Source: an uncultured Bacillota bacterium (GTDB lineage: Bacteria; Bacillota; Clostridia; Peptostreptococcales; Anaerovoracaceae). Taken from it: a DNA stretch of 64,000 bases. The translations under genes and the position numbers were made by a program. The notes beneath the pieces are model-generated. The model saw only the letters and a program-made list of their open reading frames with translations, had not been told where the DNA came from and did no database searches. Location: assembly GCA_927441425.1 (NCBI GenBank), contig CAKMKG010000026.1, forward strand, positions 1 through 64,000, in the 5' to 3' direction. Positions 17,467 through 25,938 of this stretch are shown one piece after another. Position 1 is the stretch's first letter, and each line of letters opens with the position of its first letter.

Positions 17467-17516
17467 TGAATACTTATTCACATGTTAATATTAATAGATT
17501 AAATTCTCTCTGTCAA
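17467..17516 (-). promoter_or_regulatory. Promoter and ArsR-type operator of cadC-cadA
   Basis: On the minus strand TTGACA (17516-17511), a 17-base spacer and TAATAT (17493-17488) form a near-consensus promoter. Immediately downstream, TGAATAAGTATTCA (17480-17467) is a perfect 6-2-6 inverted repeat of the SmtB/ArsR operator type covering the likely transcription start, so bound repressor would block initiation. Confidence 0.8.
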
Positions 17517-17540
17517 TCAAAAATAATCTATTTTCAGCAA

Positions 17541-17580
17541 AAAACAAAGACCGGATCCTGCATGAAACAGAATCCGATCT
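17541..17580 (-). terminator. Terminator of the sodium symporter gene
   Basis: On the minus strand AGATCGGATTCTG pairs with CAGGATCCGGTCT (two G-U pairs, 7-base loop), followed by TTGTTTTTTG. Confidence 0.8.
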
Positions 17581-17607
17581 AAATCTTATAATTATACTTG
17601 CGCAGAT

Positions 17608-19164
17608 TTATGCTTCGCTGGGCACCTGCTGCGGCGCTTCTATTTTTTCTTCCGAATTACGGAACACCTTTTGGTTATGCTCTTCGCTGAATTTTCTTGT
17701 GAGTGCACTAACGATAGGCACAATAATAACGGAAGTCGCCATGGCGGATACACCAAAAATCGGCGACATGGATTTTGCAACATCAAACCCTGCTGTTGCA
17801 GTAAAATAGAGAATACATCCGCCTACCACTACAATACCTGACAGCATTCCGGCCCAAGCTCCCGCCTGCGTGACCTTCTTTGAATATAGACCCCAGAGGA
17901 AGGGACCGATAAAGGAACCTGCCACTACGCCCCATGAGAAGGACATCAAGTTTACGATAAAGGAGATATTTGCAGTAGCAAATATAAACGAAAATGCAAT
18001 GAAAACCAGGCAAAGCAATCTCATCAACATGACCTGATTTTTCGGTTTGATCTCAGGGTGCACCTCTTTCACCAAATCGATAGAAACAGCCGAACTGGAC
18101 GATAAAACGATAGATGAGAGCGTTGACATGGATGCAGATAATAACAGTAGTAAAATGATGCTTAAAATAACGGTAGAAAAGACGTTTTCTGTCAATGCTT
18201 TCATTAATAATCCGGGAATAACCCCATCAAAGCCGCCGGGTACATTGGGCAATCCATTGGCATCCGCTTCGATAAATAGTCTTGACAGCGACCCTGTAAA
18301 ATAGGCTCCGCATCCAATCAGCGTAGCAAACAGAGTAGAAACAATGGTCGCTATTTTTATGGAGCTTTCATCCTTGATGGCATAATACTTATGAACCATT
18401 TGCGGAAGTCCCCAGACTCCGAAGCTGGTCAGGCATATATTTGTAATCAGAAAACTCGTACTTTTGCCGCCGGATGGGTCAACGAGCTGCGGGTCGATGG
18501 CCGACAGTTTTTCTATGGCGGCTCCAAGTCCTCCGACCTCAGGTTTTGAGAGTAGGATCATAACCATAGCCACCAAGCCAAAAATCATAATAATTCCTTG
18601 TATAAAGTCATTCGTGGCAGTTGCTACATAGCCGCCGAGCACCAGATAGATACCGGTTAAAACTGCTACGATGAGCATGCAGGTGACCGGGTCAGCGCCA
18701 ACAAAGATTGCGCTGAACATGGTACCAAGACCTTTGTATACTCCTGCAGCGTACGGTACTAAGAATATAAATATGATCGCCGCTGCATAGATTTTGATCC
18801 GCCTGCTGTTATAGCGTGCCGCAAAAAATTCCGGCATCGTACGCGCATCCAGGGTCCTTGTCATGCGTCTCGTCCTTTTGGCCAAGAGAACCCATGCCAG
18901 CAAACATCCGATCAGTGCGTTTCCGACGCCGATCCACATACTGCTAAGTCCGATGTTCCAACCAAACATGCCGGCATAGCCAATAAAAATAACGGCTGAA
19001 AAATAAGTAGTACCGTAAGCAAACGCTGAAATCCACGGTCCTATATTCCTGCCGCCAAGTAAAAAGCCTTCCACTGTGCCTGCCTTTTTTGTGCTGTAAA
19101 CGCCAACAAGAAGCATAACCACCACAAAAACTACCAATGAGATTGATGCAATCAATTGAGTCAT
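17608..19164 (-). CDS. Sodium:solute symporter (SSS family)
   Basis: The 518-residue protein has about 13 transmembrane segments. YSTKKAGTVEGFLLGGRNIGPWISAFAYGTTYFSA is the conserved SSS start (read here as separate pieces: GTVEGFLLGGRN and AYGTTYFSA), and LVLGGYVATATNDFIQGIIM and LLLLLSASMSTLSSIVLSSSSA are the sodium-site helices. It resembles the PutP/proline-pantothenate branch, but the substrate is not assignable. The C-terminal tail is hydrophilic. It follows the YerC-like gene by 155 bases beyond a terminator, so it probably has its own promoter. Confidence 0.85.
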   Translation of the reverse strand: MTQLIASISLVVFVVVMLLVGVYSTKKAGTVEGFLLGGRNIGPWISAFAYGTTYFSAVIFIGYAGMFGWNIGLSSMWIGVGNALIGCLLAWVLLAKRTRRMTRTLDARTMPEFFAARYNSRRIKIYAAAIIFIFLVPYAAGVYKGLGTMFSAIFVGADPVTCMLIVAVLTGIYLVLGGYVATATNDFIQGIIMIFGLVAMVMILLSKPEVGGLGAAIEKLSAIDPQLVDPSGGKSTSFLITNICLTSFGVWGLPQMVHKYYAIKDESSIKIATIVSTLFATLIGCGAYFTGSLSRLFIEADANGLPNVPGGFDGVIPGLLMKALTENVFSTVILSIILLLLLSASMSTLSSIVLSSSSAVSIDLVKEVHPEIKPKNQVMLMRLLCLVFIAFSFIFATANISFIVNLMSFSWGVVAGSFIGPFLWGLYSKKVTQAGAWAGMLSGIVVVGGCILYFTATAGFDVAKSMSPIFGVSAMATSVIIVPIVSALTRKFSEEHNQKVFRNSEEKIEAPQQVPSEA

Positions 19165-19250
19165 AATTTGATACCTTCCTTCATAACTACTTTGTGTGCG
19201 ATTCGCACACCCTACAGTTTCATTTTAAAACAAAAGTGAATTCTTGTAAA

Positions 19251-19285
19251 GAAAAAAAGAATAAGCAGGCAAGCCTGCATATTCT
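19251..19285 (-). terminator. Terminator of the YerC-like gene
   Basis: AGAATATGCAGGC and GCCTGCTTATTCT form a 13-bp stem with one mismatch and a two-base turn, followed on the minus strand by TTTTTTTC. Confidence 0.85.
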
Positions 19286-19319
19286 TTCTTTATAAAAATT
19301 ACCCTATTCATTTTCGGTT

Positions 19320-19616
19320 CTATTTTGGATAGATTCTTTTCAATATCCTTTGGTATCCATCGGCGCCGTAAACCAGACATTTGTTGATCCGGCTGATGGT
19401 GGCCGTGCTGGCTTTTGTCTCCTCTTCGATTTCACTGTAGGTCTTGTGTTCATAGAGCAGTTTGGCGACATGCAGCCTTTGTGAGATAGAGTGTATTTCA
19501 TTGATTGTGCAAATGTCTTCAAAAAAGCGATAACAGTCTTCCTCTGATTCCAAGGCCAAAATCGCTTTGAAGAGCTCATCTATCTCTGCACTCTTAAATC
19601 TTGATTCGTAACTCAT
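19320..19616 (-). CDS. YerC/YecD family TrpR-like regulator
   Basis: The 98-residue protein consists of a single TrpR-like helix-turn-helix domain: LESEEDCYRFFEDICTINE, then ISQRLHVAKLLYEHKTYSEI and TKASTATISRINKCLVYG as the recognition region. Family members are predicted DNA-binding proteins; the B. subtilis relative YerC has no well-described regulon. It is a single gene ended by its own terminator. The 229 bases upstream, up to the dapH terminator, hold no other gene. Confidence 0.85.
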   Translation of the reverse strand: MSYESRFKSAEIDELFKAILALESEEDCYRFFEDICTINEIHSISQRLHVAKLLYEHKTYSEIEEETKASTATISRINKCLVYGADGYQRILKRIYPK

Positions 19617-19840
19617 TCTGTAACCCTCTCGTATTCATACTAGATATGTAACACTTGAACCGTCTGTAGACTTTAATACTTTAACACTTTACAGTAGATT
19701 ATATCACTATCTCTTTTCCTTGACAACCGCAAATTTTCAGTATATTTAAATTTACAAAGGGAGTAGTTTTAGGTTATGAATCTCTCTGGTTCCATGAACT
19801 GTATGTCTTTGAAAATCATATGAAGAACAAAGCTGCATAA

Positions 19841-19882
19841 TAAAAAGCAGAAGAGGATGGCGCAAGGGCATCCTCTTCTGCT
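19841..19882 (-). terminator. Terminator of the lysine operon
   Basis: A perfect 14-bp stem, AGCAGAAGAGGATG with CATCCTCTTCTGCT, then TTTTATT on the minus strand. It closes the lysA-lysC-dapF-dapA-dapH unit. Confidence 0.9.
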
Positions 19883-19906
19883 TGTCCAATCAAATCTTAT
19901 AGTAAG

Positions 19907-20599
19907 TTACAGTTCTCTTAAAGCATCCACCAAGGCAGTTTTCTGCTTCGACTTTTCATCTTTCATTTTAATAATTTTTGCTGGAATTCCCGCTACCACT
20001 GCATTCTCTGGAACATCTTCAATCACGATGGCTCCTGCTGCCACAACCGCTCCACGCTTTACTCGTATGCCTTCCAATACGACTGCATTGGCGCCGATCA
20101 TCACGTCGTCCTCAATGACTACGGGATTTGCGCAGGGTGGTTCTACTACGCCTGCCAGCACACTCCCTGCTCCAATATGGCAATTCTTTCCTACCGTTGC
20201 CCTGCCGCCAAGCACCACATTCATGTCAATCATCGTTCCCGCTCCGATTACCGCTCCGATATTGATCACAGCACCCATCATGATGACGGCGTGCTCTCCG
20301 ATCTCCACATGTTCCCGGATGATGGCGCCCGGTTCAATTCTGGCATTGAGATTCTTGGTATCCAGCAGCGGTATGGCTGAATTCCGGCGATCACTTTCCA
20401 CAATGATCTCTTGGATGTCTTCGGCATATTTTTCAATCACAGGCCTGATATCGGACCATTCTCCGAAAACGATCCTGTCCGTACAGCCGAAAACCTTGCA
20501 GTTCTCGAAGGGCAGCGGTTTCGTTTCTCTTATATAGACCCTGACCGGTGTTTTTTTCTCCGAATTACTGATGTATTGTATGATTTCATTTGCATTCAT
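19907..20599 (-). CDS. dapH: Tetrahydrodipicolinate N-acetyltransferase DapH
   Basis: DapH acetylates tetrahydrodipicolinate with acetyl-CoA in the acetylase branch of lysine synthesis. The 230-residue protein has an alpha/beta N-terminus ([27 protein letters not shown]) and a left-handed beta-helix of hexapeptide repeats ([40 protein letters not shown]). Length and order fit the Gram-positive enzyme rather than the succinylase DapD. Last gene of the lysine operon, 39 bases after dapA. Confidence 0.93.
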   Translation of the reverse strand: MNANEIIQYISNSEKKTPVRVYIRETKPLPFENCKVFGCTDRIVFGEWSDIRPVIEKYAEDIQEIIVESDRRNSAIPLLDTKNLNARIEPGAIIREHVEIGEHAVIMMGAVINIGAVIGAGTMIDMNVVLGGRATVGKNCHIGAGSVLAGVVEPPCANPVVIEDDVMIGANAVVLEGIRVKRGAVVAAGAIVIEDVPENAVVAGIPAKIIKMKDEKSKQKTALVDALREL

Positions 20600-20638
20600 T
20601 TGGTCACCTCACTAATATATATTGTACCTGTACGATTT

Positions 20639-21556
20639 TCAAACCGCTTCCCGCATTCGTTCTTCCACTACACGCATTCCTTCCTCTTCAAGGATCACGC
20701 TCATGGTACTGAACAGGTATTCTCTGGTACTGTCTTCCATCTCGTATAAGGGCAGTCTGTATTTACCCACGTTCATGCCTACCCAATTCATCGCTTCCTT
20801 GATGGGGATCGGATTTGTCTCAATAAACAGGGCGTTGATAAATTCAAGATATTTCAGTTGCATATCCTTTGCCAGCTCCACATTACCGCTTAGATAAGCC
20901 ATGGTCAACCGATGCATCTCTTTTGGGATGATGTTGGCGGCCACGGAAATTACTCCGGCTCCGCCGACTGCCATGAGAGGAACGATCATATCGTCATTAC
21001 CCGAATAGAGCGCGAAATCCTCTCCTGTCAGCCTCGCTACCTTTGTGACAAAGGAAATGTCCCCGCTGGCTTCTTTTATCCCTACGATATTCTTATGCTG
21101 GCTTAATTCCTTCAATGCCTCGTAAGTAAGGCTACAGCCGGTCCTTCCCGGTACGTTGTACAAGATGATGGGGATCGAAACCGCATCAGCAATCTCGGTA
21201 AAATGACAGATCATCCCGGCCTTATTTGTCTTGTTATAATACGGTGTAATCACGAGCAGACCGTCCGCACCCATCCGTTCATACTTGATGCTCTGTTCCT
21301 TTGCTACCAGGGTATTGTTCGAGCCGCTTCCCACAAGGATAGGGATTCTTTTTTCGGCGGCTTCGATGGAGACCTCCACGATCCGGTCTCGCTCCGTTAC
21401 AGTTAGCGCAGGCGTTTCCGCCGTCGTACCCAAAATGCAGATTCCATCTGTTCCCTCTTCTATATGCCAAAGGATCAACTCCCGAAGCCTATCATAATTT
21501 ACACTGCCGTCTTCATGAAATGGGGTGATCAAGGCAACTATTGAACCTCTTATCAT
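20639..21556 (-). CDS. dapA: 4-hydroxy-tetrahydrodipicolinate synthase
   Basis: DapA condenses pyruvate with aspartate semialdehyde. The 305-residue TIM-barrel protein shows GSIVALITPF, GTTAETPALT, the pyruvate-site VITPYYNK, YNVPGRTG with the catalytic Tyr, and GIKEASGD carrying the Schiff-base Lys. The ATG at 21556 has AAGGAG 8 bases upstream, better than the GTG at 21565. Located 15 bases after dapF. Confidence 0.95.
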   Translation of the reverse strand: MIRGSIVALITPFHEDGSVNYDRLRELILWHIEEGTDGICILGTTAETPALTVTERDRIVEVSIEAAEKRIPILVGSGSNNTLVAKEQSIKYERMGADGLLVITPYYNKTNKAGMICHFTEIADAVSIPIILYNVPGRTGCSLTYEALKELSQHKNIVGIKEASGDISFVTKVARLTGEDFALYSGNDDMIVPLMAVGGAGVISVAANIIPKEMHRLTMAYLSGNVELAKDMQLKYLEFINALFIETNPIPIKEAMNWVGMNVGKYRLPLYEMEDSTREYLFSTMSVILEEEGMRVVEERMREAV

Positions 21557-21571
21557 AAGTCTCACTCCTTT

Positions 21572-22414
21572 TTATCCTTCATAACCTCCCTGCGCAATTC
21601 TCGCTGCAGGGCCTGTCATCATTACAATATCATCCGTCTTTTGTACGATGTGAAGCTGTCCGTAAGGCAACAGGACAAGGGCTTCTTTGTCGCATCTATC
21701 TTCCATTGCGCCGATGACCACACTGGCACAAGCGCCGGTCCCACAAGCAAAGGTCATGCCCGCACCTCGTTCATAGGTCATCAGTTTCAAAGTTTTGCGG
21801 TCCAGAATTTGAACGAAATTCACATTGGTCTTTTCCACAAACACCGGGTGATTGGAAATTTCCTCTCCAAGTTTTTCGAGATCCGCTTGTTTCAATTTTT
21901 CAAGTTTGGTTATTTCCATCTGCTCGAGCCATACCACCGTATGAATAGTCCCCATGAAACAGCTACTGACTTCAATCTGTCCATTGTTCAGCTGCAGCTT
22001 CTGTTTGAGGAAGCTTTCCTGATCCGTTTTGATTCCACAGCGCTTCGGATCGAAATCCGGCATTCCCATGTTGATTTCTACAAGGAACGGCTCACGGCTG
22101 ACAACTCTGATTCCCATCGTTCCGGCCATGGTTTTCACAGAATAGATTTCCTCGGTGCAGATGCCTTCCTCGTAACAATATGCTGCAAAGCAGCGCAAGC
22201 CGTTTCCGCACATGGGTGCTCCGCTTCCGTCACTGTTGAAAATGATCATTTCCAAAGGATCCTGCCTGACGATGATCATGCCATCTGCTCCGATGCCAAG
22301 CTGTCTATGGCAAATCTGCTTTGCCAGCTCTGTATACGGCCTGCCAGCCGCCTCATTCTCTGTAAGGAGGATAAAGTCATTGCCGCAGCCGTGATATTTT
22401 GAAAACCGGATCAT
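21572..22414 (-). CDS. dapF: Diaminopimelate epimerase
   Basis: DapF interconverts LL- and meso-diaminopimelate with two active-site cysteines, both present: MCGNGLRC and FACGTGACAS. The start MIRFSKYHGCGNDFIL at 22414 is typical; a longer frame would run into lysC. The end of lysC is 2 bases upstream, so the two are translationally coupled. Length 280 residues, normal. Confidence 0.95.
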   Translation of the reverse strand: MIRFSKYHGCGNDFILLTENEAAGRPYTELAKQICHRQLGIGADGMIIVRQDPLEMIIFNSDGSGAPMCGNGLRCFAAYCYEEGICTEEIYSVKTMAGTMGIRVVSREPFLVEINMGMPDFDPKRCGIKTDQESFLKQKLQLNNGQIEVSSCFMGTIHTVVWLEQMEITKLEKLKQADLEKLGEEISNHPVFVEKTNVNFVQILDRKTLKLMTYERGAGMTFACGTGACASVVIGAMEDRCDKEALVLLPYGQLHIVQKTDDIVMMTGPAARIAQGGYEG

Positions 22415-22416
22415 AG

Positions 22417-23622
22417 CTACAGTCCGAAGGCTTCGCACAAAGCGATGACAGCCTTGATTTTTTCATCTCTGTTCACCGTTACCGAGATGGATATCTCCGA
22501 CGTAGTAATCTGGTAATATTGGATCCCTTCCTTCGCCAGAATCGAGAACACCTTGCTGGCTACACCTGTAGCGGTTGCCATACCCACACCCACCAGGGAT
22601 AAAATGGATAGATTCGGCTGCTTCTCTACCAATATCTCACGCAGCAGCTCATGATTTTCGATGGCCTTATCAAGATCACTTGCCTGCTCATCGGTACAGC
22701 TGAAGGATATGGTGCATTTGTTATTCTCGTAGGTCTGCTTTGAAATCATATCCACGTTGATATGCAGATCAGCCAGCAGCTGAAATAGATTTGCAATGGC
22801 CACGCCGTCATTTTCCAACCCTCTCAGGGAGTAAATTGAGCAATCATCCGATATACTGATACCGGTTACCGGCATCTCCTCAATATAAATACTATCATTC
22901 ATAACATACGTTCCCTTTCTTATATTTCCTTCCAAGGATCTTCCGATATATAGCTTAACGTTATATTTCTTTGCCAATTCCACGCTTCTTGTCTCCATCA
23001 CCGCCGCGCCTGTAGAGGCAAGCTCCATCAGTTCTTCGTAAGTGATCCGGTCAAGCTTCCGGGCATTGGGATTGATTTTCGGATCCGTGGTAAAAATAGC
23101 GTCTACATCCGTGTAAATTTCGCAGTCCCAACCCATCTGCGCTGCGATAGCTACGGCAGTGGTATCAGACCCGCCTCTCCCTAGAGTGGTGATATCGCCT
23201 TCCTCACTGATCCCCTGAAATCCTGTCAGAACGACGACCTTTCCCTCCTTCAGGTACTGCTCCGTACGCTCCGTATTGATTTCTTTAATGCGTGCCTTGG
23301 AATGATGATCCGTGGTGATAAATCCGGACTGGAAGCCCGTCATGGAAACGGCCGGAACACCGAGATTTTGCAGTGCGATTGCAAGCAGTGCAACGGTTTT
23401 CTGTTCCCCGGTCGCCAAAAGTGCATCCAGTTCTCTCTTCGGAACCTCCTTACCGACCTCATTTGCCAAAGCAATCAATTCATCAGTGGTCTTCCCCATT
23501 GCACTGGCAACGATGACAATTCCATCGCCTTCTTTTCGAATGGAAGCAATGTGTTTCGCGACGGCACGAATTTTTTCTATACTCTCTAAACTTGTTCCGC
23601 CATATTTTTGTATTACGTTCAT
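22417..23622 (-). CDS. lysC: Aspartate kinase
   Basis: First step of the aspartate pathway. The 401-residue monofunctional enzyme has the kinase signature VIQKYGGTSLESIEKI, TTLGRGGSDTTAVAIA and DVDAIFTTDP, followed by two ACT domains (about 260-401; SIYSLRGLENDGVAIANLF and ILSLVGVGMATATGVASKVF) that normally carry feedback inhibition. It overlaps lysA by 4 bases (ATGA). Being inside a lysine-riboswitch operon it is probably the lysine-sensitive isozyme. Confidence 0.95.
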   Translation of the reverse strand: MNVIQKYGGTSLESIEKIRAVAKHIASIRKEGDGIVIVASAMGKTTDELIALANEVGKEVPKRELDALLATGEQKTVALLAIALQNLGVPAVSMTGFQSGFITTDHHSKARIKEINTERTEQYLKEGKVVVLTGFQGISEEGDITTLGRGGSDTTAVAIAAQMGWDCEIYTDVDAIFTTDPKINPNARKLDRITYEELMELASTGAAVMETRSVELAKKYNVKLYIGRSLEGNIRKGTYVMNDSIYIEEMPVTGISISDDCSIYSLRGLENDGVAIANLFQLLADLHINVDMISKQTYENNKCTISFSCTDEQASDLDKAIENHELLREILVEKQPNLSILSLVGVGMATATGVASKVFSILAKEGIQYYQITTSEISISVTVNRDEKIKAVIALCEAFGL

Positions 23623-24923
23623 ACGATTACCTCCTCATCAGTTTCTAAACGCATTTGATCACTGTAGCTTTCTCTTTTTATGACAATGCGGGCTTTTCCG
23701 TCTTTGACAAAAACCACTGCCGGTTTATTCATCCGGTTGTAGTTATTCGCCATGGAATATCCATAGGCGCCCGTTCCATAAACAACTAACAAATCCTCGG
23801 TGACCGCTTTCGGAAGCATTGCGTTTTCAATCAGGATGTCGCCCGATTCACAACATTTTCCCGCAACGGTATAGTTCTCTGTTTTCTCTGCATCCATTTT
23901 ATTTGCCAGGTCACATTCATATTTTGCATCATAGAGCGCAACTCTCATATTGTCCGTCATGCCTCCGTCGATAAAGAGATAGGCTTTGTTCGGTGTCTCC
24001 TTCATAAATCCTACCCGATAGATGGTGGAGCATGCCTCTGCAACAATGGACCGGCCGGGTTCGATCATGATTTTCTCCAATTGTATTTCATTGTCCGTCA
24101 ATTCCGTTTCGCACTTTTCTATAATCCTGCGGCATACCTCGCCCACGGAGTTCGGTTCGTCCTCGTCTGTATAGCGAACACCGAAGCCTCCACCGAAATC
24201 AAGCTGCTTTGTATCTATCATATGCTTGATTTTTAGCTTTTTGATCAATTTCATAATTCGTTCAATAACCGCATCATATGCCCTTAAATCAAAGATCTGA
24301 GAGCCAATATGTACATGCAGGCCATTGAAACTCGTAAAGCTGCAGGCATTGATCAAACGGATCATCTCAAGAAGCACGGTTTCTTCCCGCAGGGTTACAC
24401 CGAATTTGGAGTTCAGGTCCCCTGTAATGATATATTTGTGGGTGTGAGCCGCAATGCCGGGGTTGATTCTAATCATGACCTTTGCCTCTTTTTTCATGCG
24501 GTTTGATAGTTCTATGAGCTTGCGGCATTCCATGATACCGTCAATAACGATGGTTTTGCATCCCAGAGACAACGCCATTTCCAGCTCGGTCTCCGTTTTA
24601 TTGTTCCCATGAAAATAGATTTGTTCCATTGGGAATCCCGCTTGTGCTGCGAGGTACAACTCTCCGCCACTGACCACATCCAGGCTAAGTCCAAATTGTT
24701 TCAACTTGTGAACCATGGCTTTGCAGAGAAACGCTTTTGATGCATAGATCACTTCCGTTTCAAAACACTTCGATCGGAAATGAGATTGATACTCCTGCAT
24801 TTTTCCCTCAAGGGCAGCTTCATCATAAACAAACAATGGAGTTCCGCAGGCCGCCGCCAGCTTATCTGAGGAAACACCTCCTAGTTCCAGTATTCCATTT
24901 TTAACTGTCTTGTTATTCCTCAT
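23619..24923 (-). CDS. lysA: Diaminopimelate decarboxylase
   Basis: LysA decarboxylates meso-diaminopimelate to lysine using PLP. The 434-residue fold III enzyme has the PLP lysine in VIYASKAFLCKAM, the stretch SGGELYLAAQAGF, HVHIGSQI, DFGGGFGVRY and EPGRSIVAEA, and the C-terminal CCESGDIL motif with the catalytic Cys. The ATG at 24923 has AGAGGTG 8 bases upstream. It is the first gene after the lysine riboswitch. Confidence 0.95.
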   Translation of the reverse strand: MRNNKTVKNGILELGGVSSDKLAAACGTPLFVYDEAALEGKMQEYQSHFRSKCFETEVIYASKAFLCKAMVHKLKQFGLSLDVVSGGELYLAAQAGFPMEQIYFHGNNKTETELEMALSLGCKTIVIDGIMECRKLIELSNRMKKEAKVMIRINPGIAAHTHKYIITGDLNSKFGVTLREETVLLEMIRLINACSFTSFNGLHVHIGSQIFDLRAYDAVIERIMKLIKKLKIKHMIDTKQLDFGGGFGVRYTDEDEPNSVGEVCRRIIEKCETELTDNEIQLEKIMIEPGRSIVAEACSTIYRVGFMKETPNKAYLFIDGGMTDNMRVALYDAKYECDLANKMDAEKTENYTVAGKCCESGDILIENAMLPKAVTEDLLVVYGTGAYGYSMANNYNRMNKPAVVFVKDGKARIVIKRESYSDQMRLETDEEVIV

Positions 24924-24997
24924 TGTGAGCACCTCTCTATCAAGATTGTATTACATTTTTTCCTATATTTTACTTTATTTACCTGACCGGCTAATTA

Positions 24998-25019
24998 GAA
25001 AGCCGCTACTGCGGCTTTC
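24998..25019 (-). other. Second hairpin between riboswitch terminator and lysA
   Basis: GAAAGCCGC and GCGGCTTTC form a perfect 9-bp stem with a 4-base loop, about 75 bases before the lysA start. It has no T tract, so it is not an obvious terminator; it may stabilise the processed mRNA. The remainder of 24924-25065 shows no other gene. Confidence 0.5.
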
Positions 25020-25065
25020 TCTTCCGGAGATATCGCTTCGCCGATCTCTCCTTCATAATAAAAAA

Positions 25066-25300
25066 GCCAGTAAGCTTCCCTTACTGACTCAAATAGCATG
25101 AATATACCTAAAAAGGTAATTTCAACTCATTCCTTCGTCATTAAGGATAGCGCGCCTACATTTGTAGACAGTTCCATGGCTATTTACCATGGACCCACCC
25201 TGATTTTTATGCCTAAAAACCGGGCTCGGCGAAGGATACCTCCGATATGAGTCACAGCCTGCCGGCTATTCATATCTTCTTTTACTTCGCGACCTCTATC
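25066..25300 (-). promoter_or_regulatory. Lysine riboswitch (L box) with terminator
   Basis: Read on the minus strand, the leader starts with AGAGGTCGCGAAG and continues with CTTCGCCGAG, GGTAAATAGCCATGGAACTGTC and GGCGCGCTATCC, in the order and spacing of lysine aptamer landmarks (AGAGGTGCGAA, GTCGCCGAAG, AAATGTAAGGCTGTC, GGAGGGCTATC in B. subtilis lysC). It ends with the intrinsic terminator GTCAGTAAG/CTTACTGGC plus TTTTTT (25088-25061). With lysine bound, transcription into lysA should stop. Its position before five lysine genes supports this. Confidence 0.88.
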
Positions 25301-25315
25301 AACAATAATTAACTT

Positions 25316-25344
25316 AGTTTACTTTATATTCTCGTGTATTGCAA
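25316..25344 (-). promoter_or_regulatory. Promoter of the lysine operon
   Basis: TTGCAA (25344-25339) and TAAACT (25321-25316) are spaced by 17 bases on the minus strand, and the aptamer starts about 15 bases downstream, which fits a transcription start at the front of the riboswitch. Confidence 0.6.
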
Positions 25345-25411
25345 GTGTTTTTTTATTTTTTTCGACAATTTCATGAAATCCATTATAACCCATACGTTGA
25401 AACTGTACTCG

Positions 25412-25753
25412 TTATAACGAAATCACTCGATAGCTCTCATCCTGCAAGTATGCCGTCAGCGGCTCTCCCATTAACTTTACTTCAATTCCCATCTCTTTGA
25501 TCTGGTCAACAAGCCCGTATCGCTCCGCACATCGCTGGCAAGCCATCACATTGACGCCTTCCTTCCTGATGTCCTGAACGAGGTCCTGCACTTCCTTGCT
25601 GGAACAAAGAAGCTTATTAGACGGCCCCCATGTAATCAGGTTGCATTCCTTCCACCACTTATTCGTGTTGGCTTTCAGCGTATACATAAGGAGCATATTC
25701 AGCGCAGTTTCCTCATCCTCCGTTGCCCATAATATCGTAAGTTTGTCGATCAT
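25412..25753 (-). CDS. DsrE-family protein
   Basis: The 113-residue protein has the DsrE/YchN-like pattern: LTILWATEDEETALNMLLMY at the start, VQDIRKEGVNVMACQRCAERYGL in the middle and VKLMGEPLTAYL at the end. The CQRC pair could take part in sulfur relay, as in other DsrE proteins, but no sulfur genes are adjacent. The ATG at 25753 is 8 bases after GGAGG, better than the ATG at 25759. Single gene between the lysine leader and the M20 gene. Confidence 0.75.
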   Translation of the reverse strand: MIDKLTILWATEDEETALNMLLMYTLKANTNKWWKECNLITWGPSNKLLCSSKEVQDLVQDIRKEGVNVMACQRCAERYGLVDQIKEMGIEVKLMGEPLTAYLQDESYRVISL

Positions 25754-25874
25754 CACCATAACCTCCCGTCAATATTTATTTTGCTTTCATTGTATTTTTA
25801 TTTTTCAATCCTGTCAAGCGGCCAAATGGTCTGGAAAGTGTACATGTAAATGTAGACTTCCTATGATTTAGGTC

Positions 25875-25903
25875 TTGACTATTTTGCGTGCCTATTCTAT
25901 AGT
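25875..25903 (+). promoter_or_regulatory. Promoter of the M20 amidohydrolase gene
   Basis: TTGACT (25875-25880) and TATAGT (25898-25903) with exactly 17 bases between them, 35 bases before the start codon. Confidence 0.75.
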
Positions 25904-25938
25904 TTCAGATAACAAAACAAGAGAAAGGAGCTTCGGTA

